Of a DNA stretch of 64,000 nt, positions 51,146-60,359 are shown in pieces; the stretch's first letter is position 1, and the number at the start of each line of letters is the position of its first letter. The position numbers were made by a program, and so were the translations under genes. Below the pieces are notes generated by a model. It saw only the letters and a program-made list of their open reading frames with translations. It searched no databases and was not told the origin of the DNA. Origin of the DNA: Mycobacterium sp. E2479 (GTDB taxonomy: Bacteria; Actinomycetota; Actinomycetes; Mycobacteriales; Mycobacteriaceae); NCBI RefSeq assembly GCF_001667925.1, contig NZ_LZJR01000158.1, positions 53,513 through 117,512 on the forward strand, given 5' to 3'.

Positions 51146-51964
51146 TCAGAGCCCGCCCAGAAAATCCATCAGCAGCTGGTTGACCGCCGAGGGCCGCTCA
51201 ATCTGGGGGCAGTGTCCGGCCTTGTCGATTACAACCGAGCGGGCCCCATCGATCTGCTTGGCGATCTCGGCAGCCCAGCCGGCCGGTAGGAGCTTGTCCT
51301 CGCCACCTTCGACGACAAGTGTTGGCACGCCGATGTTCTCGTAGGCTCGCGCGGGCAATGGGGTCGCGGCCTGTGTGGCGCCGGGACGGCGGAACCGGGC
51401 GGCGGCGACGGCCTCCCATGCCCCCGGCGCGGTGCTCGATTCGTAACGGCGGCGCACATAGGCGTCGTCGGCGGGGTAGCCGGAGTCGAAGAACAGCGCT
51501 TCGACAATGCGGCGCATCGCCGGCAGCGTTGCGTCGTAGTTCTGTAGCGCCTCGAAGTGCTGGTTCTGCTGGATCTCCCCGCCGCCGCAGATGATCACCA
51601 GGCTGCGCGCTGGTAGCAGCGGTGTGCCCGACGTGGCGTCGGTGAGCAGGTTGATGGCTCCCATCGAATTGCCGACGAAGTGCGCCGAGTCGACACCGAC
51701 CAGCTCGCAAAACCGCGCCACGTGCCGAATCCGCATGCCGCGGCCGTCGACGAAGTCAATGACCTTGGCGGATTCCCCGAACCCCAACTGGTCCGGCGCC
51801 AGGACCCGGTGTCGCGCGGCAAGCGCTTCGATGTTGCGTTCCCAGCCGAGCTCGGCGCCCGCACCGAACTCCCCGCCGTGCAGCAACACTACCGGGTCCC
51901 CGTCGCCCGCTTCCAAATAGCTGGTGGTCAGTCCGTCCACCGTGATGGTCTTACGCAGCCTCAT
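51146..51964 (-). CDS. Alpha/beta hydrolase (C-C hydrolase-like)
   Basis: 272 residues from the ATG at 51964, which overlaps the upstream stop (ATGA); longer frames have no support. LLHGGEFGAGAELGWERN near residue 25, nucleophile elbow GNSMGA near 101, acid in EGGEDKLLP near 225 and His in KAGHCPQIERP near 250. The HGGEFG loop and GNSMG elbow are typical of meta-cleavage product hydrolases (MhpC/BphD/HsaD). It is the last gene of the meta-cleavage operon. A second hydrolase heads the same operon at 59440-60303, so one may act on the ring-cleavage product and the other on a lactone or ester. Confidence 0.9.
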   Translation of the reverse strand: MRLRKTITVDGLTTSYLEAGDGDPVVLLHGGEFGAGAELGWERNIEALAARHRVLAPDQLGFGESAKVIDFVDGRGMRIRHVARFCELVGVDSAHFVGNSMGAINLLTDATSGTPLLPARSLVIICGGGEIQQNQHFEALQNYDATLPAMRRIVEALFFDSGYPADDAYVRRRYESSTAPGAWEAVAAARFRRPGATQAATPLPARAYENIGVPTLVVEGGEDKLLPAGWAAEIAKQIDGARSVVIDKAGHCPQIERPSAVNQLLMDFLGGL

Positions 51965-52944
51965 TTGATCGCGATCGGGTTCACCGGTGAGCCCACTGCC
52001 CCAACGACTCTCAGCGGTGGGGCGATGAGCTGGAACTCGTAGACGCCGTCGGCGGCGCAGTCTTCGGCCAGCGCGGTGAGATCCCAGTACTCGCCGAACA
52101 TCAGCCCCATGTCGCGCAGGCAGAGCAGATGCAAGGGAAAGGTAAGCCCCTCGACGCCCGAAACCAGGTCTTCGACTTGGAGGTTGTCCGCCGCGACGGC
52201 GGCGATCTCGTGGTCGTGCAGCCACTGGGCGCATCGCCAGTCCAACCCGGAATAGCCTTCTGTCTTGTTGCCGGTCATGAGAAACCTTGCCCACCAGCCG
52301 GTTCGGATCAGCACGATGTCGCCTCGGCCGATCGTCACCCCCTGCGCGCGCACCACGTCATCCAGTTCTTCCGGTGAGATTGGGTTTCCGGCTTCCAGGA
52401 AGACATCCGCGTTCCGGTGACGAACCAGGTCCAGTAGTACGCCCCGTGACGTGATGCCCTTGCCGTCGACCTTGTCGATGCCGCAGCGATAGGCCCCCAG
52501 GCTGGTCACCGAATCGGCCGGGAAGCCGTTGTAGAGGTGGCCGTCGTAGTAGACGTGAGACAACGCGTCCCATTGGCTGGCCGCCTGCAACGGCATGATG
52601 ATGATGTCGTCGTTGAAGCGGAAGGGGTTGTCTGCGGTCATGTAACCGCTCAGCTGCTGGGCCACCAGGTTACTCGGCCAGTCGGACCCGTACCGAGCAA
52701 GGGTGTTCACATCGCCGCCGTCCACGGTCATTACGTGAATGGGATTGTGCCGAAACCCGAAGGCGCCCTGTGGACCGGACGCACCGAAGTCCACGCCCAA
52801 CGGGAACACCTTTCCATGGCGGACCAGGCTTGCGGCTTGGGCCACCTTTTCCGCGGTGATGAAGTTCAGGGTGCCCAGCTCGTCGGCGTCTCCCCACCGG
52901 CCCCAGTTGCTGACGTCGCGAGCGACCCGCCGAAAGTCGGTCAT
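51961..52944 (-). CDS. Cyclase family protein (kynurenine formamidase-like fold)
   Basis: 327 residues from the ATG at 52944 (ATGA overlap with the SDR). N terminus MTDFRRVARDVSNWGRWG, then DELGTLNFITAEKV. The metal-binding region reads SQWDALSHVYYDGHLYNG near residue 122, the counterpart of the HxGTHxDxxxH motif. GDIVLIRTGWWARF near 205 and AAVADNLQVE near 245 complete the family pattern (PF04199). Members hydrolyse amides or lactones or cyclise acids. The role in this aromatic pathway is not established. Confidence 0.88.
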   Translation of the reverse strand: MTDFRRVARDVSNWGRWGDADELGTLNFITAEKVAQAASLVRHGKVFPLGVDFGASGPQGAFGFRHNPIHVMTVDGGDVNTLARYGSDWPSNLVAQQLSGYMTADNPFRFNDDIIIMPLQAASQWDALSHVYYDGHLYNGFPADSVTSLGAYRCGIDKVDGKGITSRGVLLDLVRHRNADVFLEAGNPISPEELDDVVRAQGVTIGRGDIVLIRTGWWARFLMTGNKTEGYSGLDWRCAQWLHDHEIAAVAADNLQVEDLVSGVEGLTFPLHLLCLRDMGLMFGEYWDLTALAEDCAADGVYEFQLIAPPLRVVGAVGSPVNPIAIK

Positions 52945-53768
52945 ACCGGCCACGGTGCGTGTCCTTCCTCGAGTTCTCGCGCGATCGACGCACCCACATT
53001 GCCGCCGTCGACCCATACCACCTGGCCCGAAATGTAGCTGGCGGCACGGCTATTCAAAAAGACTAGAACGGCGGCTTGTTCGGCCGGGCCGGAAACACGG
53101 CCCAACGGCTTGGGAATGTCGTCGAGAAAGCCCTGCCCGTATGCCGTGCGCAGCTGGTCCAGGATCGGGGTCTCGGTGACTCCGGGACCGGTGCAGTTGA
53201 TGCGAATTCCCCGTGCGCCCAACAGGGTGGCGCGGCGCATGGTGTAGAGGATGACCGCTTCCTTGGACAACTGATAGCCGGTGCCGAGCGCATCGGGATG
53301 CGCAGCGCACCACTCGATACCCTCCTGCATCGTCGCGGTACCCAGTAGCGGCGCCACGTCCCGCAGATGCTCCCGATACGCGGCCGCCGCGAGCGATGAC
53401 ACGCTGACAATGGCAGACCCCGCGACCATTTTCGGGACCAGCGCCTCGGTGGCATGGCGCAGCCCCAAGAAATTGATGGTCACCACCAGCGGCGCATCGC
53501 CGATCCCGGACGACACGCCCGCAACATTGAACAGCGCGTCGACTTGCCCGGTCACCGCCGCCACCGCCGACTCGATCGATGTCTGATCGGCCAGGTCGAC
53601 TTCATGAAATTCGTCGATTGTGAAGTCTGGTCGCCGCTTGTCCAACCCGATGACTTCGGCCCCAAGCTCGGTGAGCTGCCTCACCACGTGTTCGCCTATG
53701 CCCGAAGCACATCCGGTCACCACCGCACGGCTTCCGTCGTAGCGCCACAGCTCGTCGATCGCTCCCAA
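52941..53768 (-). CDS. SDR family oxidoreductase (coniferyl-alcohol / 3-alpha-HSD-like)
   Basis: 275 residues from a TTG with GAGG upstream. TGCASGIGEHVV for the cofactor, then a short direct VDALFNVAGVSS. SSLAAAA supplies Ser and YQLSKEA supplies Tyr/Lys after an unusually long loop (LRDVAPLLGTATMQEGIEWC), a feature of the 3-alpha-hydroxysteroid/coniferyl alcohol dehydrogenase branch. The C terminus is SGQVVWVDGGNVGA. It is 41 bp after the LLM gene and overlaps the cyclase gene. Probably oxidises a ring or side-chain alcohol. Confidence 0.9.
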   Translation of the reverse strand: MGAIDELWRYDGSRAVVTGCASGIGEHVVRQLTELGAEVIGLDKRRPDFTIDEFHEVDLADQTSIESAVAAVTGQVDALFNVAGVSSGIGDAPLVVTINFLGLRHATEALVPKMVAGSAIVSVSSLAAAAYREHLRDVAPLLGTATMQEGIEWCAAHPDALGTGYQLSKEAVILYTMRRATLLGARGIRINCTGPGVTETPILDQLRTAYGQGFLDDIPKPLGRVSGPAEQAAVLVFLNSRAASYISGQVVWVDGGNVGASIARELEEGHAPWPV

Positions 53769-53809
53769 GGCTCGCCTCGAAATTCTTCCGACTCAGATGC
53801 CGTCCGAGA

Positions 53810-55111
53810 TTACTTCTGCTGTTCCTTCGCGCGCTGCGCCGCCTGAACGCGTCCTTCGTTGATCTCCGCCATAGCTTCCGGGATCTCGCTGGCGGTGAAC
53901 TTACCGCCACGGCCAGTCGGGAGTCCACCAAACGAGTAATCCTCGTCGAATTGCGGTGCGCTCGATTCGGGCCGACGCGCCTCCACCTTCTCGATGATGG
54001 GTTCCAGCCGCTTGGCCTTTTCCGCCACAGCCTTTGCGTCCCGCTCGATGAATTCAGGGAGGACCTCTTTGCCCATAAGCTCAATCGATTCCATGGTCCC
54101 TTCGTGGCTGCGCGGGTTGAGCAGCAAGATGATCTCGTCGACGCCACTCTCCTCATAGCCGCGCAGAAACTCACGCACGGTGGCCGGGGATCCGATCGCG
54201 CCCCGGCCGGGTCCGTACGCCAGCGTCGGATCCTTTTCCACCTCTTCGAGATACCGCTGCCACACCCCGGTCCGACCCGGCGTGTGCACACCCGTCATGT
54301 AGTAGTGCATGATTCCGAACGAGAAGAACCCGCCGCCCTGCCCGAGCCGCTGCAGGGCCAGCTCATCGGACTTGGCCACCATCATCGACAGGTCGCCGCC
54401 GATGGCGAGGATGTTGGGGTTGATCCCAGGAGTGACCGGGACGCCGTTCTCCTCGAACTCCTTGTAATAGCCGTTGACCCGTTCGGTCAGTGGTCCGGGA
54501 CCGGTGTAGGCGAAACTCAAGGCGCCGATCGCCTTTTGGGCTGCCATCTGGACGCTGGCCGGTCGCGTGCAGGCGACCCAGACCGGCGGGTGCGGCTTTT
54601 GCAGCGGCTTGGGAACGACGTTGCGCGCCGGCATCTGGACGTGTTCGCCGTGGAAGCCGGTGAACGGCTCCTCGATCATGCAGCGGATCGAGACCTCGAG
54701 GGCCTCTTCCCACTGTGCCCGCTTATCGGCGGGATCGATATTGAATCCGCCGAGTTCACCGACCGACGAGGATTCCCCGGTGCCGAATTCGACACGACCA
54801 TTGGACAGCAGGTCCAGGGTGGCGATGCGCTCGGCCACGCGGGCGGGGTGATTGACCGCCGGCGGCAGGTGCATGATGCCGAATCCCAGCCGAATGTTCG
54901 TGGTCCGCTGGCTGGCCGCCGCCAAGAAGATCTCCGGTGCCGTCGAGTGGCAGTACTCCTCGAGGAAGTGGTGCTCGGTCAGCCACACGGTGGAAAAACC
55001 CGCCTTGTCCGCGGCCTCGACCTCGTTGAGACAGTCCTGCAGCAAGACATGCTCGTCGTCGGGCGCCCAGGGCCGGGGCAGGGCGAATTCGTAGAACAGT
55101 GAGATTTTCAT
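53810..55111 (-). CDS. LLM class flavin-dependent oxidoreductase
   Basis: 433 residues. Luciferase-like TIM barrel: MKISLFYEFALPRPW, WLTEHHFLEEYCHSTAPEIFLAAASQRT near residues 43-70, FGTGESSSVGELGGF near 108 and YEESGVDEIILLLN near 310. The family uses F420 or FMNH2 for oxygenation or hydride transfer. A charged helical tail ends in KEQQK. It lies 3 bp after the KstD-like gene. In the operon it may supply a flavin monooxygenase activity on a ring ketone (e.g. Baeyer-Villiger-type); that is inference. Confidence 0.92.
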   Translation of the reverse strand: MKISLFYEFALPRPWAPDDEHVLLQDCLNEVEAADKAGFSTVWLTEHHFLEEYCHSTAPEIFLAAASQRTTNIRLGFGIMHLPPAVNHPARVAERIATLDLLSNGRVEFGTGESSSVGELGGFNIDPADKRAQWEEALEVSIRCMIEEPFTGFHGEHVQMPARNVVPKPLQKPHPPVWVACTRPASVQMAAQKAIGALSFAYTGPGPLTERVNGYYKEFEENGVPVTPGINPNILAIGGDLSMMVAKSDELALQRLGQGGGFFSFGIMHYYMTGVHTPGRTGVWQRYLEEVEKDPTLAYGPGRGAIGSPATVREFLRGYEESGVDEIILLLNPRSHEGTMESIELMGKEVLPEFIERDAKAVAEKAKRLEPIIEKVEARRPESSAPQFDEDYSFGGLPTGRGGKFTASEIPEAMAEINEGRVQAAQRAKEQQK

Positions 55112-55114
55112 TCG

Positions 55115-56854
55115 TTACCTCCTATGAGTATTAATGGCTCGGCTGGCCGCTTGGGCCGCAACGTGTTTGGCTGCGACGTAGCCGAACGTCATGGCTGGGC
55201 CGATGGTCGCGCCGGCACCGGCGTAGCTGCGACCCATCACCGCCGCGGAAGCGTTGCCCACCGCATAGAGCCCGGGCAGCACGGTGCCATCGGTTCGCAG
55301 CACGCGGGCGTGTTCATCGGTCAACAGGCCGCCCGAGGTCCCCAGGTCCCCGAGCACGATACGGAAGGCGTAGTACGGCGGATCACCAAGCGGATACAGG
55401 TTCGGGTTGGGCAAGGTGTGGTCGCCGTAGTAATTGTCGTACGCGCTGTCCCCGCGGTTGAAATCGTCGTCGTGGCCCTTGCGGGCCAGTTCGTTGAAAC
55501 GGCGGGCGGTTTCGGCGAGTTGTTCTGCGGGGACGCCGATCTTCGCCGCCATTTCGCTCCACGTCGTGGCCGCTTTGACCACACCCGATTCCAGCCAGGC
55601 CGATGGGATTTTGCGGCCGGTGGGGACCGGTGCACCTGGGATCTTGGGTACCGGCAGGTGCCCCGCGACGACGTAGCGGTTGAACGATCTGTGGTCGGTG
55701 ATCAGCCAGCACGGGATATGGCTTACCCCGGATCTCTGCCCCTCGATCATGGCGTGACCGAAGTCCATGTAGGGGGCCGCCTCGTTGATGAAGCGTTTGC
55801 CCGCACCGTTGACGATGAACTGTGCCGGCATCATCCGCTCGTTGAGCATGAATTGCATGCGCCCGTCCGGCCATTGGATCGCCGGGAACCACCAGGCCTC
55901 ATCGAGCAGGTCCGTCCCGGCTCCGACCGCTATGCCGGCACGGATGCCGTCGCCCATGGCCGCGGGATTGCCGAAGCTCCAGTCCTGGTCCACCTCGGGC
56001 AGAAGTTCTTTGCGCCAGGCGAGGTCGTGGTCGAACCCTCCCGAGGCCAGGATGACGCCCGAGCGCGCACCGATCCGCTGCGGATCACCCTCGCGTTCCA
56101 CCACCGCGCCGGTGACCGATCCGTCCGAGTCGGTGAGCAGCTGCACCATCGGCGAGTCCAGCCAGAGCGGGATGCCACGATCTCGCAGCGCCAGCCGGAG
56201 CCGGGCCGCCAGCGACTGTCCGATGGCCGCCATCCGCTCGCCGAACACCCTCGCCCGCACCATTCGCGCAACCAACTTCAGCAGCATGCCTTTGCCCGCC
56301 CACGACTGCCTGATCCGGTAGAACGTGCGGAGATCCTTGGGCCCCAGCCAGATTCCCTTGGGGGCCAAGGCCAGCGGCTGCAACAGTCGGTGCTCGTCGG
56401 GGCCCAACTTCCGCAGGTCGATGGCGGGCACGTTGATCGTACTGCCGAGTTCGGAGCCGCCGGGTAACTCGGGGTAGTAGTCTGCATAACCGGGTTTCCA
56501 CACGAATTCGAACCATCCGGAAAGCTGCTCCAAGAACTGCAGCATCTGCGGCGCGCTCTCGACGTACTGGCGCAGCCGCGCCTCACTGACCAGTCCGTCG
56601 GTGATCTGTTTGAGGTAGCCGACGACGGCTTCCGGCGAGGGCACGTAGCCCTCCCGGCGCTGGGCGGGGGCTCCGGGCACCCAGATGCCGCCGCCGGATA
56701 AAGCGGTGGAACCTCCGAAATAGGACGATTTTTCGACCACCAATGGCTCAAGTCCGCCGGCCTGCGCGGTCAGCGCGGCCGTCATGCCGCCGCCGCCGGA
56801 GCCGACGATGAGCACGTCGACAACGTGATCGAAACCGTGCACCGCGACCGTCAT
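55115..56854 (-). CDS. FAD-binding dehydrogenase, 3-ketosteroid delta1-dehydrogenase-like
   Basis: 579 residues from the ATG at 56854 (ATGA overlap with the dioxygenase gene). VDVLIVGSGGGGMTAAL near residue 11 and FGGSTALSGGGIWVPG near 43 are the fumarate-reductase/KstD FAD loops. The C-terminal GNASAAVMGRSYAGAGATIGPAMTFGYVAAKH pattern near 535-565 contains the KstD-type Tyr. The enzyme would desaturate a ring ketone alpha,beta to the carbonyl. A related flavoprotein is encoded divergently at 61133. Steroid itself need not be the substrate. Confidence 0.9.
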   Translation of the reverse strand: MTVAVHGFDHVVDVLIVGSGGGGMTAALTAQAGGLEPLVVEKSSYFGGSTALSGGGIWVPGAPAQRREGYVPSPEAVVGYLKQITDGLVSEARLRQYVESAPQMLQFLEQLSGWFEFVWKPGYADYYPELPGGSELGSTINVPAIDLRKLGPDEHRLLQPLALAPKGIWLGPKDLRTFYRIRQSWAGKGMLLKLVARMVRARVFGERMAAIGQSLAARLRLALRDRGIPLWLDSPMVQLLTDSDGSVTGAVVEREGDPQRIGARSGVILASGGFDHDLAWRKELLPEVDQDWSFGNPAAMGDGIRAGIAVGAGTDLLDEAWWFPAIQWPDGRMQFMLNERMMPAQFIVNGAGKRFINEAAPYMDFGHAMIEGQRSGVSHIPCWLITDHRSFNRYVVAGHLPVPKIPGAPVPTGRKIPSAWLESGVVKAATTWSEMAAKIGVPAEQLAETARRFNELARKGHDDDFNRGDSAYDNYYGDHTLPNPNLYPLGDPPYYAFRIVLGDLGTSGGLLTDEHARVLRTDGTVLPGLYAVGNASAAVMGRSYAGAGATIGPAMTFGYVAAKHVAAQAASRAINTHRR

Positions 56855-57789
56855 TTCGGAAGTGCCGTTCTGATGGCGAAACCGGCGATCAGTTCGGGTG
56901 CGGGTTTGTAGAAGCGCCCAGTGATTTCGTAGGGTCCCGCTGCGTCCAGCGCCGCGAACGCCGCCACCCAGGTGCGGATCTCCTGCGCCGAGCTGCCGCC
57001 CTCGTGGGCGACAAATGAATTCGACCAGCCGTCTAATTCGTCCAGCCAGCCGCCGTCGATGATCGCCAAGAATCGCTGGTCCCACGTCGGGTTGAGTGCC
57101 TGCAGGTCACTTTGGCCTGCGGCAAAATTTTTGGCCGCATCGATGATGGCCGCTTGCCGGGCCTGTCGCTGCTCGGACGTCATGGGTCGGCCGTGCACGA
57201 TCCGTTCCAGCACCGGAGCGGGCGCGGTTGCCAGGGTCGGCACCGGCGGGCTGTGCGAGAGCCCGCCGGATCCCAGGAGGAGGACTCGCTTGTCCAGGGT
57301 GGCCAGGTAGTTGCCGACCGCGGCACCGAGTGCACGGCAGCGATGCATCGGGCCCAGCGGCACGCCGATCGCGTTGACGAAGATCGGTATCAGGGGGCGC
57401 GCTGTGGCGTCCCCGAAGAGCTTTTCGAGCGGCTGGACCGTGCCGTGGTCCACGTCCATGCTGGCCGACACCGCGATGTCGACACCGGCGTCGAGGACCG
57501 CCTTCGCGCAGTCGGTCGCAAGTGTTTCGGGTACGTTCAGCGGTCCGGCGTGGGTTCCGTAGTCGCCCACTCCGCGGGCGCTGGTGCCAATGCAAAAGGG
57601 CGGCATCACCTTATAGAAGAACCCGTTGTAGTGGTCCGGGGAGAAACTGACCACCAGTTCGGGGTCATAGTCTTCGACGAACCTTCGAGCTTCGGCGATT
57701 GCGCCTTCGATGTCATCAAGCAGGTCCCGCGACGGCCCCGGAAGATTCAGGAGCGGGCTGTGCGACATACAGCACAGAGCCAGTGCCAC
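56851..57789 (-). CDS. mhpB: Class III extradiol ring-cleavage dioxygenase (MhpB-like)
   Basis: 312 residues from the GTG at 57789, preferred because GAGGGGG lies about 10 bp upstream; the GTG at 57801 almost touches it. VALALCCMSHSPLLNLPGPS supplies the first iron His. SFSPDHYNGFFYKVMPPF near 48, MDVDHGTVQPLE near 112 and SGGLSHSPPVP near 174 are the LigB/MhpB landmarks. It cleaves a catechol meta to the hydroxyls; MhpB acts on 2,3-dihydroxyphenylpropionate. The 5' part overlaps the hydroxylase gene by 74 bp in another frame, so the two are translationally linked. Confidence 0.9.
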   Translation of the reverse strand: MALALCCMSHSPLLNLPGPSRDLLDDIEGAIAEARRFVEDYDPELVVSFSPDHYNGFFYKVMPPFCIGTSARGVGDYGTHAGPLNVPETLATDCAKAVLDAGVDIAVSASMDVDHGTVQPLEKLFGDATARPLIPIFVNAIGVPLGPMHRCRALGAAVGNYLATLDKRVLLLGSGGLSHSPPVPTLATAPAPVLERIVHGRPMTSEQRQARQAAIIDAAKNFAAGQSDLQALNPTWDQRFLAIIDGGWLDELDGWSNSFVAHEGGSSAQEIRTWVAAFAALDAAGPYEITGRFYKPAPELIAGFAIRTALPK

Positions 57790-59440
57790 TTTGCAAATCA
57801 CCCCCTCGCGGCGTCAGGGTGAGCGCGTCAAGGAGCGCGGCGCTCAGGTCGGGCGCGCGCTGAGCGATGCAGGCACCCGCGATGCATCGGTCGGGCCGCA
57901 GGAACAGCACCGAGTCCGAGTGGGCGTCGAACCATGACTTGAGGCCACCGTGCCGGTCACCCACCACCACGACATCGGGATCGTCGTGCCCGGTCCAGTG
58001 CAGCTGGGTCGCCGGGCGCAACGTAAAGAAACGGGTGCCCAACGCTTTCCAGTTTGCGAACGCCACATCACCGAGGATCTTGCGCGGGTTGTTGTTCCAG
58101 GACAGCACGGCGAACCACGAACCGAGCACGTCGTCGAGCAACACGTCCTGCTGGTCGCGGGTGTCGACACGCGGCTGGATGAACAGCGTGCCCACCGGCG
58201 AATCGGGGCGCCCGGGTGTCGCGTGCACGACGGCGCCGTGCTCGTAGCGGGGCATCGGCTTGAACCGCATTTCCAGCACATATCGCTTGAGCGACGGCAC
58301 GATTGACGCCGACCGCACCAGAAGATCGCGGGCCGTCGCCACGCGGCGGTTGGTCGGTGAGATCACTCGGCCCACCATGGTGGACAAGTCGATCATCGCG
58401 CGTGCGTGCTTGCGGCGTTCCACGTCATAGGTGTCCAGCAACTTGTCGTCGGCCCGGCCGCTCACCACCGCCGCGAGCTTCCAGCCGAGGTTCGCCGCGT
58501 CGCGGATCCCGCTGTTGTAACCCTGTCCCTGCCACACCGGCATCAGGTGGGCGGCATCCCCGGCGAGCAGCAGCCGGCCCCGGCGGAACGCGCCGGCGAT
58601 GCGCGAGTGGTGCGTGTACACCCGGCGCCGGATCACATCGACCCGGTCGGGGTGAGGCACCATCCTGGCCAGCATCTGCGTCAGGAACGCCGGGTCTTCG
58701 GCCTGCTCATCGGTCTCGTCGGCGTGAATCATGAACTCGAAGCGGCGAATTCCATGGGCAATCGAGATCGAGGCGTACGGGCGTTCGGGATCGGCGCCGA
58801 CCTCACTGTTCGGGTGTCCCAGCGGGTCGTTGGCGATGTCGACCACCAGCCAACGGGTCGACGACGTCGTTCCATCGAACGACACACCCATCACGCGGCG
58901 CGTAATGCTGCGGCCGCCGTCGCACCCGACAACGTATCGCGTCCGCACACATGAGGCGTCGCCGTCGTTACCGGCGCCGCCACCGAGCTCGACGGTCACC
59001 CCCTCGGCGCTTTCGTGACATGCCGTCATCGGACGTCCCCACCACACCTGGACGTGTTCGAATCGATCCAGTCCGGAGAGCAATTCGGCGTCGACGAGCG
59101 GTTGCACGAAGCCATTACGCTTCGGCCACCCGAAACATGCGTCCGGCGGGGCCATTTCGGCGAGCACTCGGCGCTTGGCGTCGACGAACCGCAGAATCTG
59201 GTTGGGCACGGTATGCGGCAGTACCCGGTCGGCGAGCCCGATCGACTGGAAGGTCCGCAGCGCCTCGTCATCAAGGCCGACCCCGCGGGGGTAGTCGATG
59301 AGGGTGTCCCGCTCGTCGACCACAACGGTGCGGATGCCCTGCAGGCCAAGGATGTTGGCGAGGGTCAAACCGACCGGGCCCGCGCCCACCACCAGGACGT
59401 CGGTCTCGATCTCAGGAATCTCCTGCCCCGGCGTGGCCAT
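57716..59440 (-). CDS. mhpA: FAD-dependent aromatic hydroxylase (MhpA-like, 3-(3-hydroxyphenyl)propionate type)
   Basis: 574 residues from the ATG at 59440; a GTG one codon earlier is also possible. DVLVVGAGPVGLTLANIL near residue 14 binds FAD, VVGCDGGRSITRR near 166 is the DG motif, and LLLAGDAAHLMPVWQGQGYNSGIRDAANLGWKLA near 284-317 is the second FAD motif. The C-terminal thioredoxin-like domain is present. It hydroxylates a phenol to the catechol cleaved by the next enzyme. The last about 25 codons overlap the dioxygenase gene. Mhp-type identity is by family; actual ring substrate is open. Confidence 0.9.
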   Translation of the reverse strand: MATPGQEIPEIETDVLVVGAGPVGLTLANILGLQGIRTVVVDERDTLIDYPRGVGLDDEALRTFQSIGLADRVLPHTVPNQILRFVDAKRRVLAEMAPPDACFGWPKRNGFVQPLVDAELLSGLDRFEHVQVWWGRPMTACHESAEGVTVELGGGAGNDGDASCVRTRYVVGCDGGRSITRRVMGVSFDGTTSSTRWLVVDIANDPLGHPNSEVGADPERPYASISIAHGIRRFEFMIHADETDEQAEDPAFLTQMLARMVPHPDRVDVIRRRVYTHHSRIAGAFRRGRLLLAGDAAHLMPVWQGQGYNSGIRDAANLGWKLAAVVSGRADDKLLDTYDVERRKHARAMIDLSTMVGRVISPTNRRVATARDLLVRSASIVPSLKRYVLEMRFKPMPRYEHGAVVHATPGRPDSPVGTLFIQPRVDTRDQQDVLLDDVLGSWFAVLSWNNNPRKILGDVAFANWKALGTRFFTLRPATQLHWTGHDDPDVVVVGDRHGGLKSWFDAHSDSVLFLRPDRCIAGACIAQRAPDLSAALLDALTLTPRGGDLQSGTGSVLYVAQPAPESSGAVAGPA

Positions 59441-60303
59441 CACCGGTCCAGCAGAAAGTCGAGGTGCAGCCGGTTAAAGGTCTTGGCGTCCTCGTACTGT
59501 GGCCAATGACCGCAGCCGGGCATCACCTCGAAGCGCGCGCCGGGAATCATCGACGCCATTCGACGACCCTCCGTCACGTCGGCGGTGGGATCGTCACTGG
59601 TCCACAGCACCAGCGTCGGCGCGATGATCGACCCGTATTCGTCCGGGCCGAGGATGTTGCGTGCGCGAATCTCTGGATCCTGCAATGCCATGATGTCGCT
59701 CATCGCGGAGACGAATCCCGGTTGCCGATATACCCGTTGGCGGCTGGCAACCAGATCGTCGTAAGCCTTGGACTTGTCGGCCATCAGCCATTTGATGCGC
59801 GCTTGCACCGTTTCCCAAGTCGGGTCCTCGGCGGCCGCCATGGACAAGGTGATGATCCGCTGCATCACCACGGGATCGGCTTGAGATCCGCCGGCCGTGT
59901 TAAGCACCAGTCGCGCAACCACATCCGGATGATCGACCGCGGTGCGCGCTGCCACCCAGCCGCCGAGCGATTCGCCGCTGAGGTAGGCGCGATCCACACC
60001 GATGGTGCGCAGCACCGCCATCAGATGCTCGACATAGTGGCCGACTTCCAGCGGATGTCCCGGCTTGTCGGTGTACCCGTGGCCCAGCATGTCGATCGAC
60101 CACGTCCAGAAGTGCTCGGCGTGTGCGCCGAGGTTGCGCACGTAGGCCTCGGCATGACCGCCTGACCCATGCAGCAGCACCAGCACGGGCTTGCCGGGAT
60201 CGCCGGCGCGCAGGTAGCGGGTCCGTATCCCTCCGGCGTCGAGGTAGCCCTGCTCGAACGCGACGCCCTGGAGATCGCTCCATATGCTCTCGAACTCCGC
60301 CAC
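59440..60303 (-). CDS. Alpha/beta hydrolase, MhpC-like
   Basis: 287 residues. LLHGSGGHAEAYVRN near residue 44, nucleophile elbow SGESLGG near 109, acid in WTSDDPTAD near 233 and His in GCGHWPQYED near 262. Fold and context fit a meta-cleavage product hydrolase that cuts the dienone acid made by the dioxygenase. It is the first gene of the operon, with a 126-bp divergent promoter region to the IclR gene, and ends in an overlap with the hydroxylase start. MhpD/E/F equivalents are not in this window. Confidence 0.9.
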   Translation of the reverse strand: MAEFESIWSDLQGVAFEQGYLDAGGIRTRYLRAGDPGKPVLVLLHGSGGHAEAYVRNLGAHAEHFWTWSIDMLGHGYTDKPGHPLEVGHYVEHLMAVLRTIGVDRAYLSGESLGGWVAARTAVDHPDVVARLVLNTAGGSQADPVVMQRIITLSMAAAEDPTWETVQARIKWLMADKSKAYDDLVASRQRVYRQPGFVSAMSDIMALQDPEIRARNILGPDEYGSIIAPTLVLWTSDDPTADVTEGRRMASMIPGARFEVMPGCGHWPQYEDAKTFNRLHLDFLLDR

Positions 60304-60359
60304 GGTGCTGACCGGCCTCCAGATCGAGGAAATGTCGTTCTCGTTTTCGACTTACTTGG

